Shown one piece after another: positions 1-5,122 of a stretch of 5,122 nucleotides of DNA. The stretch's first letter is position 1, and each line of letters begins with the position of its first letter. The stretch is from positions 1-5,122 of the forward strand of contig JAHDYN010000167.1 in NCBI GenBank assembly GCA_023383735.1, read 5' to 3'. A program made the translations under genes and the position numbers. The notes beneath the pieces are model-generated. The model saw nothing but the letters and a program-made list of their open reading frames with translations. It ran no database searches and had not been told where the DNA came from. This DNA is from Gammaproteobacteria bacterium (GTDB lineage Bacteria > Pseudomonadota > Gammaproteobacteria > Steroidobacterales > GCA-2729495).

Positions 1-1
1 C

Positions 2-1453
2 AAGTCGGTGATCTTCAACACCATCACGGTCTCCGACGGGATCTCGATGGGTACGCCCGGCATGCGTTACTCGCTGGTGTCGCGCGAAGTGATTGCCGAC
101 TCGATCGAGACCGTCGTGGGCGCCGAAGGTTTCGATGGCTATGTGACCATCGGGGGCTGCGACAAGAACATGCCCGGCTGCGCCATCGCCATGCTGCGCA
201 TGGATCGTCCCTCGGTATTTGTCTATGGCGGCACGATTGTGCCCGGCGCCAACCGCTGCGACATCGTCTCGGTCTTCGAGGCGGTCGGTGCGGTGGCTGC
301 AGGCCGCATGTCGAAGGCGCAGCTGCTCGAGGTCGAGCAGACGGCGATCCCGGGTGCGGGCTCCTGCGGCGGCATGTATACGGCAAACACCATGGCCTCG
401 GCCATCGAGGCGCTGGGGCTCAGCCTGCCGAACAGCTCGGCCCAGGATGCGATCTCGCCGGACAAGCTGGAAGACTGCCGCCGCGCGGGCGCAGCGGTGG
501 TTGAACTGGTCCGCCGCGACATCAAGCCTTCGGATATCGTCAGCCGCGAAGCCTTCGAAAACGCCATCACGGTGGTGATTGCCCTGGGTGGCTCGACCAA
601 TGCGGTCCTGCACCTGCTGGCCATGGCCCACGAGGCCAATATCCCGCTCACGCTCGATGACTTCACGCGGATCGGTGCGCGGGTCCCCGTGCTCGCTGAT
701 CTGCGCCCGAGCGGGCGCTATGCGATGTCCGAGCTGGTGGCCATCGGTGGCATACAGCCGCTGATGAAGATGCTGCTCGACGAGGGCCTGCTGCACGGCG
801 GATGCCTGACGGTCAGCGGCAAGACCATTGCAGAGAACCTGGCGGATATCAAGCCGTATCCGGCCGGTCAGGACATCATCCGCAGCTTCGCAAACCCCAT
901 GAAGGATGACAGCCATCTTGTTGTCATGAAAGGGAATATTGCGCCAGATGGCGCGGTGGCCAAGATCAGCGGCAAGGAAGGGCTGCGCTTCGTGGGGAAA
1001 GCGCGCGTATTCGGTTCCGAAGAGCTTGCGCTCGAAGCCATCCTCGGTGGCGCGGTCGTCGCCGGCGATGTGGTGGTGATTCGCTATGAAGGGCCGAAGG
1101 GCGGTCCCGGCATGCGCGAGATGCTGAGCCCGACCGGCGCGATCATGGGACGTGGCCTCGGCGCCCAGGTTGCCTTGATCACCGATGGCCGCTTCTCGGG
1201 CGGCAGTCACGGCTTCGTGGTCGGCCATGTCGCGCCCGAGGCTGCCGTGGGTGGTCCGCTGGCCCTGCTTGAGGATGGCGACCGCATCACCATCGACGCG
1301 GAAAAGCGCACCCTCGATGTGGATCTCTCGCCGGCCGAACTCGAGGCGCGTCGGGCACGCTGGACGTTGCCGCCCCGCGAGGTGCCGCGCGGTGTGCTCA
1401 GCAAGTACGTGCGCCTCGTCAACTCTGCGTCGCTCGGCGCGATCACGACTTGA
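2..1453 (+). CDS. ilvD: Dihydroxy-acid dehydratase IlvD, 5'-truncated by the window edge
   Basis: IlvD dehydrates 2,3-dihydroxy-isovalerate and 2,3-dihydroxy-3-methylvalerate to the 2-keto acids that become valine (and leucine) and isoleucine; it is a cytosolic Fe-S enzyme of the IlvD/Edd family. The frame is open from base 2 (K-S-V-I-F-N-T-I-T-V-S-D-G-I-S-M-G); the GTG at 8 lies inside the conserved NTITVSDGISMGTPGM block and is not the real start. Numbering from that GTG: CDKNMPG signature with Cys51 (Fe-S ligand) and Lys53 (the lysine carbamylated in the family to bind Mg), PGAGSCGGMYTANTM with Cys120 (second Fe-S ligand), NSSAQ at 142-146, and the C-terminal signature GRFSGGSHG with Ser397, equivalent to the proposed catalytic base. 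The first cluster cysteine and roughly 80 N-terminal residues are upstream. With those the length would be about 560 residues, usual for the family's shorter branch. The C-terminus looks complete. lysAC follows at once on the same strand. Identification is very secure. Confidence 0.97.
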   Translation, partial: KSVIFNTITVSDGISMGTPGMRYSLVSREVIADSIETVVGAEGFDGYVTIGGCDKNMPGCAIAMLRMDRPSVFVYGGTIVPGANRCDIVSVFEAVGAVAAGRMSKAQLLEVEQTAIPGAGSCGGMYTANTMASAIEALGLSLPNSSAQDAISPDKLEDCRRAGAAVVELVRRDIKPSDIVSREAFENAITVVIALGGSTNAVLHLLAMAHEANIPLTLDDFTRIGARVPVLADLRPSGRYAMSELVAIGGIQPLMKMLLDEGLLHGGCLTVSGKTIAENLADIKPYPAGQDIIRSFANPMKDDSHLVVMKGNIAPDGAVAKISGKEGLRFVGKARVFGSEELALEAILGGAVVAGDVVVIRYEGPKGGPGMREMLSPTGAIMGRGLGAQVALITDGRFSGGSHGFVVGHVAPEAAVGGPLALLEDGDRITIDAEKRTLDVDLSPAELEARRARWTLPPREVPRGVLSKYVRLVNSASLGAITT

Positions 1454-1461
1454 GCACGGGC

Positions 1462-1465
1462 AGGG
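1462..1465 (+). promoter_or_regulatory. Possible weak ribosome binding site for lysAC
   Basis: An AGGG run (within cAGGGCGG) lies 5 bases before the ATG at 1471, a workable though weak and slightly short Shine-Dalgarno spacing. The competing TTG at 1450, which overlaps the ilvD stop as TTGA, has no purine-rich stretch in the bases before it. This is the main reason for choosing 1471 as the lysAC start. Confidence 0.4.
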
Positions 1466-1470
1466 CGGTC

Positions 1471-4080
1471 ATGGCGGGAAAGATCAGCGCGCGTCGCAAG
1501 GCGTCGGCCACACCCTGGGTGGTGCTTAAATTCGGTGGCACCAGCGTTTCGAGCGTGGAGCGCTGGGAGACCATCGCGGCACTGCTTCGCCAGCGGCAGG
1601 CCGAAGGCCTGCGTCCGGTGGTCGTGCATTCGGCCCTGGCCACCGTGTCCAACAAGCTGGACGAGCTGTTGCATCGCGCGCTGGAGGCGGATGTCACGGC
1701 ACAGGTGGCGGGCATCCGCGACCTGCATCTGCGTCTGGCCGATGCGCTGCAGGTCGACGGCGAAAAGGAACTGGGCGGCTATTTCCGCGAACTCGAACAG
1801 CTGCTGGCCGGCATACACCTGATTCGCGAAGTGAGCCCGCGCATCCAGGCCCGCGTGATGGGCCTCGGCGAACTGATGGCCACCCGTCTGGGCGCCGCCT
1901 ACCTGGCCCGCGTAGGCCTCGCGGTGACCTGGCTCGATGCCCGAGAGTTATTGCGCAGCAATGTGCCGCCCGGGGTCAACGAACGTTCGGCCTACCTCGC
2001 TGCCAATTGCGATTTCGATCCGGATGCGGAGCTGCAGGCGCGCTTTGCCGCCGAGCCCGGCATCGTGCTGACGCAGGGCTTCATCGCCAGCAATGCGCGT
2101 GGCGATGGTGTGCTGCTCGGGCGCGGTGGCTCGGATACCTCCGGTGCCTACTTCGCGGCCAAGCTGCAGGCATCGGTCCTGGAAATCTGGACCGATGTAC
2201 CGGGCATGTTTACGGCCAACCCCAAGGTCGTGCCGGGTGCACGCCTGTTGCGCATGCTGAGCTACGAAGAAGCGCAGGAAATCGCCTCGACCGGTGGGTC
2301 GGTGCTGCATCCACGCTGCATCCGTCCCTGCAAGCGGCACGGCATTCCGCTCAAGGTGCTGTGCACCAGCCAGCCGGAGCTGCCTGGCACGCTGGTCACC
2401 GCACGCTCCGGCAGTGACGGCCCGCGCGTCAAGGCGATCCTCGGCCGCAGCCGCATCACGCTGGTGTCGATGGAGACGCTCGGCATGTGGCATGAGGTCG
2501 GGTTCCTCGCCGATGCCTTCCGTTGTTTTGCCGACCTGGGCCTGTCGGTCGACCTGGTGTCGACGTCCGAGAGCAACGTGACCGTCACGCTGGATCCGGG
2601 TGCCAATCCGATCGACGCGCAGACGCTCGCACAGCTCCAGGCACGCCTTGAACGACTGTGCCGTGTGCGCATCATCGAAGGCGTGGAAGTGGTCAGCCTG
2701 GTCGGGCAGAAGATTCGCGCGGCGCTCCACGAGATCGGTCCGGCACTCGAAGTATTCGATGAGTACCGCATTCACCTGGTCAGCCAGTCAGCCAGCGACC
2801 TCAACCTGTCATTCGTGATCGAGGAGGGACAGGCGGGTCGCCTGATCCAGCAGCTGCATGGCACGCTCGTGCACTCCGGTCCGGACGACGAGGTGTTTGG
2901 CGAGACCTGGGAGGAGCTGCGCGGCGGCGGTCGCCAGCCGCGCCCGCCCGTCGAGCCCTGGTGGGTCAGGCGGCGTGCCGAGCTGGTGGCGCTGGGCCGT
3001 CAGCATGAGTCGGCCTATGTTTACGATCTGGCTTCCGTGCGTGCCGCGGCTGGCCGGCTGAAGTCCCTGAAATCGGTGAGCCGGGTCTTCTTTGCGATGA
3101 AGGCCAACAACTCGCCCGATGTGCTCAGGGTCATGCACGAGGAAGGCCTGAATTTCGAGTGCGTGTCACCCGGCGAGATACGCCGGGTGCTCGAGCTGTT
3201 CCCCGATATCGAGCGGGACCGGATTCTCTACACGCCGAATTTCGCGCCGCGCAGCGACTACGAAGCCGGACTCGCGGAGGGCGTCTGGGTGACGCTCGAC
3301 AACCTCCATCCCCTGCGGCAATGGCCCGGGCTGTTCCGCGGCCGGGAGATCTTCCTGCGGATCGATACCGGCCAGGGGCATGGCCATCACGAGCACGTCC
3401 GTACCGCCGGCACCCACTCCAAGTTCGGCATCCCGCTCTTCGAGCTGGAGGAGGCGCGCACGCTGGTGGCGGCGTGTGGTGCGACGGTGGTCGGCCTGCA
3501 TGCGCATACCGGCAGCGGCATCCTCACGCCGCAGAACTGGCAGGAAGTGGGCAGCGCCCTCGTCGCGATCGCACAGGATTTCACCGGACTGCGCTTCCTC
3601 GATCTCGGCGGCGGACTGGGGGTGCCCGAGAAGTCGGGGCAGCATCCGCTGGACATGCAGGCCGTCGATGCCGGGATCGCGGAGATCCGCGCGGCCCGCC
3701 CGCAGCTGGAGATCTGGCTGGAGCCAGGCCGTTATCTGGTCGCCGAAGCCGGCGTGCTGCTGGCCACGGTGACGCAGATCAAGGGCAAGGGGCAGGTGAT
3801 GTATGTCGGCGTGAGTACCGGCATGAACAGCCTGATCCGTCCGGCGCTCTATGGCGCTTTCCACGAGATCGTCAACCTGAGCCGCTGGGGCGAGGATACC
3901 GATCGCGTCGTGACCATCGTCGGGCCGATCTGCGAGTCCGGCGACCGCCTGGGTGCCGACCGCCTGCTGCCGGCCTGCGAGGAGGGCGACGTGCTGGTGA
4001 TCGCCAATGCGGGCGCCTATGGCCGCGTGATGAGTTCGAACTACAACCTGCGCGAGCCGGCGGTCGAAGTCGCAATTTGA
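1471..4080 (+). CDS. lysAC: Bifunctional aspartate kinase / diaminopimelate decarboxylase (LysC-LysA fusion)
   Basis: One 869-residue cytosolic protein combining the first step of the aspartate pathway (ATP-dependent phosphorylation of aspartate) with the last step of lysine synthesis (PLP-dependent decarboxylation of meso-diaminopimelate). Numbering from ATG 1471. Kinase domain ~15-300: VVLKFGGTSVSS with Lys20, GELMATRL with Glu134, RGGSDTSG at 218-225, WTDVPGMFTANP at 240-251, and SVLHPRCIRP around 280. Two ACT regulatory domains follow at about 322-395 and 404-468. The first has STSES (364-368), matching the lysine-sensing segment of E. coli LysC, so lysine feedback is likely (inference). 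A ~40-residue Pro/Arg/Trp-rich linker leads to the decarboxylase, ~512-869: AMKANN with PLP Lys544, HAHTGSG (677-683), LGGGLG (712-717), EPGR (751-754), CESGD with Cys821, and NAGAYGR with Tyr850; all key residues are present. It ends only 10 residues after SSNYN, shorter than stand-alone LysA. An upstream in-frame TTG at 1450 would add 7 residues and overlap ilvD by 4 bases. It is probably co-transcribed with ilvD. The fusion type is known from Xanthomonas/Xylella. Confidence 0.95.
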   Translation: MAGKISARRKASATPWVVLKFGGTSVSSVERWETIAALLRQRQAEGLRPVVVHSALATVSNKLDELLHRALEADVTAQVAGIRDLHLRLADALQVDGEKELGGYFRELEQLLAGIHLIREVSPRIQARVMGLGELMATRLGAAYLARVGLAVTWLDARELLRSNVPPGVNERSAYLAANCDFDPDAELQARFAAEPGIVLTQGFIASNARGDGVLLGRGGSDTSGAYFAAKLQASVLEIWTDVPGMFTANPKVVPGARLLRMLSYEEAQEIASTGGSVLHPRCIRPCKRHGIPLKVLCTSQPELPGTLVTARSGSDGPRVKAILGRSRITLVSMETLGMWHEVGFLADAFRCFADLGLSVDLVSTSESNVTVTLDPGANPIDAQTLAQLQARLERLCRVRIIEGVEVVSLVGQKIRAALHEIGPALEVFDEYRIHLVSQSASDLNLSFVIEEGQAGRLIQQLHGTLVHSGPDDEVFGETWEELRGGGRQPRPPVEPWWVRRRAELVALGRQHESAYVYDLASVRAAAGRLKSLKSVSRVFFAMKANNSPDVLRVMHEEGLNFECVSPGEIRRVLELFPDIERDRILYTPNFAPRSDYEAGLAEGVWVTLDNLHPLRQWPGLFRGREIFLRIDTGQGHGHHEHVRTAGTHSKFGIPLFELEEARTLVAACGATVVGLHAHTGSGILTPQNWQEVGSALVAIAQDFTGLRFLDLGGGLGVPEKSGQHPLDMQAVDAGIAEIRAARPQLEIWLEPGRYLVAEAGVLLATVTQIKGKGQVMYVGVSTGMNSLIRPALYGAFHEIVNLSRWGEDTDRVVTIVGPICESGDRLGADRLLPACEEGDVLVIANAGAYGRVMSSNYNLREPAVEVAI

Positions 4081-4104
4081 GCGCTGTCCGGGCGGCCTGC
4101 GCCG

Positions 4105-4398
4105 CTACTTGTGCCGTCGCTCGAGTTCGGCGACCACCTCGGCGAGCCCGGTCTCGCGGGCCTGCAGCAGCACCAGCAGGTGATAGAGCAGGTCGGCGGC
4201 TTCCGAGACCACCTTGTCGCGTTCGGCGGTAACGCTGGCGAGCGCGAGTTCCACGCCTTCCTCGCCGACCTTCTGCGCAATCCGTGCGGGACCGGCACTG
4301 AACAGCCTTGCGGTATAGCTCTTGTCGCCACCTTCGGCCCTGCGGGCGGCGATGACCTGCTCGAGCTGCAGCAGGAAACCCAGGTCGGATGCGTTCAT
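4105..4398 (-). CDS. hisE: Phosphoribosyl-ATP pyrophosphatase HisE, stand-alone form
   Basis: HisE hydrolyses phosphoribosyl-ATP to phosphoribosyl-AMP and pyrophosphate, the second step of histidine synthesis. The 97-residue all-alpha protein belongs to the MazG-like NTP pyrophosphatase fold. Visible family features are KSYTARLF (26-33), the acidic metal-binding motif QKVGEEGVELALA (42-54, with Glu46, Glu47 and Glu50) and SEAADLLYHLLVLL (65-78, with Glu66 and Asp69). The length is normal for the single-domain form; in many enterobacteria and Xanthomonas this domain is instead the C-terminal half of HisIE, and no HisI part is attached here. The ATG overlaps the hisF stop by four bases (ATGA), indicating translational coupling. 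The gene ends with TAG, converging on lysAC with 24 bases between the stop codons, and appears to be the last gene of its operon. Confidence 0.95.
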   Translation of the reverse strand: MNASDLGFLLQLEQVIAARRAEGGDKSYTARLFSAGPARIAQKVGEEGVELALASVTAERDKVVSEAADLLYHLLVLLQARETGLAEVVAELERRHK

Positions 4399-5122
4399 GG
4401 TCGTACCTCGATGCCTTCGCCACGCAGCCAGGTCTTGAGTGTGCCGATGTTGATCAGGCCGCTGTGGAAGACGCTGGCGGCGAGCGCGCCATCGACACCG
4501 GCCTGAATGAAAACGTCGCGGAAGTGCTCGGGCGCACCGGCCCCGCCGGAGGCAATCAGCGGCACGGTGGCTGCCGCGCGCATGACCTTCAGCTGCGCGA
4601 GATCGTAGCCGCGCCGTACCCCGTCCTGATTCATGCAGTTCAGCACGATCTCGCCGGCACCGCGCCGCTGGGCTTCCCTGATCCAGTCGGCGGTCCTGAG
4701 GCCGGCTGCACGCGTCTTGTCCGGGTCGCCCGTGAACTTGTAAACGTACCAGTCACCGTTTTCTTCGCGGCTGTCGATGCCGACCACCACGCACTGCGTG
4801 CCAAAGCGGCGTGCCAGTTCGGTGATCAGGGCCGGGTCGGTGAGTGCCGGCGAGTTGATCGAGACCTTGTCAGCACCGAAGTTCAGCACTTCCTCGGCAT
4901 CGCGGATGCTGCGGATCCCGCCAGCCACACAGAAGGGTATGTCCAGCACCTCGGCAACACGGTGGATCCAGCGCCGATCCACGCTGCGTTCCTCGGGGCT
5001 TGCGGTGATGTCATAAAAGACCAGCTCGTCAGCCCCTTCGTCACGATAACGGGCAGCGAGCTCCAGGATGTCGCCGACCACGCGGTCAACACAAAACTCC
5101 ACGCCCATGACGACCTGTCCGA
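4395..5122 (-). CDS. hisF: Imidazole glycerol phosphate synthase cyclase subunit HisF, N-terminus cut by the window edge
   Basis: HisF, paired with the glutaminase HisH, uses ammonia to turn PRFAR into imidazole glycerol phosphate and AICAR, linking histidine and purine synthesis. It is a (beta/alpha)8 barrel. The ATG at 5106-5108 is internal: the frame continues upstream as G-Q-V-V, and that Met aligns with residue 19 of Thermotoga HisF, so about 13 residues, including catalytic Asp11, lie outside the window. Numbering from this Met and adding 18 gives Thermotoga positions: Glu28 (E46), Asp80-Lys81 (D98-K99, ammonia-gate region) and catalytic Asp112 (D130) in VVVGID. Further family motifs are VFYDITAS (30-37), FCVAGGI (59-65), GADKVSINSPA (78-88), KRGAGE-like RRGAGE with Glu153, NQDGVRRGYD, the phosphate-binding SGGAG and ALAASVFH. 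The estimated full length of ~255 residues is normal. The first active-site loop departs from the usual pattern (Met for Lys19; CVD where RDH or similar is common). hisE follows with a 4-base overlap. Confidence 0.97.
   Translation of the reverse strand, partial: GQVVMGVEFCVDRVVGDILELAARYRDEGADELVFYDITASPEERSVDRRWIHRVAEVLDIPFCVAGGIRSIRDAEEVLNFGADKVSINSPALTDPALITELARRFGTQCVVVGIDSREENGDWYVYKFTGDPDKTRAAGLRTADWIREAQRRGAGEIVLNCMNQDGVRRGYDLAQLKVMRAAATVPLIASGGAGAPEHFRDVFIQAGVDGALAASVFHSGLINIGTLKTWLRGEGIEVRP
4405..4409 (-). promoter_or_regulatory. Ribosome binding site of hisE inside the hisF 3' end
   Basis: On the minus strand GAGGT lies within the last codons of hisF; its GAGG core sits 7 bases before the hisE ATG if the T is counted in the spacer. 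This good Shine-Dalgarno match fixes the hisE start at 4398 and, with the ATGA stop/start overlap, supports translational coupling of hisF and hisE. Confidence 0.7.

Noticed and set aside
8..10. GTG as a possible ilvD start
   Set aside because: It sits inside a conserved IlvD block, and the first Fe-S cysteine of the family must lie upstream; the frame is open to the window edge.
1207..1818. A 203-codon minus-strand frame across the ilvD-lysAC junction
   Set aside because: It is antisense to two well-supported genes and its product resembles no family I recognise; its length is explained by the rarity of stop codons at high GC.
1948..2775. A 275-codon open frame on the minus strand opposite the kinase part of lysAC
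   Set aside because: It lies fully antisense to a confidently assigned enzyme, shows no recognisable domain, and has the Arg/His/Gln-rich composition expected of a shadow frame in GC-rich DNA.
3166..3864. A 232-codon minus-strand frame opposite the decarboxylase domain
   Set aside because: It is another shadow frame, with no start context or domain that would support it as a gene.
4091..4103. Possible intrinsic terminator GGCG-GCCTG-CGCC between lysAC and hisE
   Set aside because: The stem is only four base pairs and no U-tract follows on either strand, so I do not list it as a terminator.
3159..4232. A 357-codon plus-strand frame over the decarboxylase half and into hisE
   Set aside because: It is a shifted reading of lysAC and then antisense to hisE; the translation is Arg/Pro/Ala-rich and low in complexity with no motif.
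5106..5108. ATG as a possible hisF start
   Set aside because: Starting here would remove strand beta1 and catalytic Asp11 of the barrel, and the frame is open upstream with HisF-like G-Q-V-V; the gene runs off the window.

Overview
The window is a compact stretch of GC-rich bacterial chromosome filled almost wall to wall with amino-acid biosynthesis genes. It holds four protein-coding genes and no RNA gene, mobile element, CRISPR array or long non-coding stretch. The fused aspartate kinase/diaminopimelate decarboxylase is best known to me from Xanthomonas, Xylella and relatives. With the high GC content and the HisF sequence style (VFYDITASPE, VLNCMNQDGVRRGYD), it points to a gammaproteobacterium near the Xanthomonadales/Nevskiales/Steroidobacter side. 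That placement is an inference from protein style, not a phylogeny.

Layout. Bases 2-1453 (+) are the last ~483 codons of ilvD (dihydroxy-acid dehydratase); the N-terminus lies before the window. Seventeen bases later (or with a 4-base overlap if a TTG start is used) comes lysAC, 1471-4080 (+), one polypeptide carrying the first enzyme (aspartate kinase) and the last enzyme (diaminopimelate decarboxylase) of lysine biosynthesis. After a 24-base gap two genes run the other way: hisE (4105-4398, -) is the last gene of a histidine operon arm and overlaps by ATGA the end of hisF (4395 to beyond 5122, -), whose N-terminal ~13 residues fall outside the window.

How the genes fit together. IlvD makes the 2-keto acids for Val and Ile. 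Aspartate kinase opens the aspartate pathway, which leads to Lys, Thr and, through Thr, Ile; ilvD and lysAC are therefore metabolically linked and probably co-transcribed. HisF (imidazole glycerol phosphate synthase cyclase) and HisE (phosphoribosyl-ATP pyrophosphatase) are both histidine enzymes. The cyclohydrolase gene hisI is not between them, so HisI must be encoded elsewhere.

I see no undescribed biological system here. The points worth a second look are the enzyme fusion with its short C-terminus, an apparently altered active-site loop in HisF, the hisF-hisE junction lacking hisI, and the very tight convergent junction without a visible terminator.
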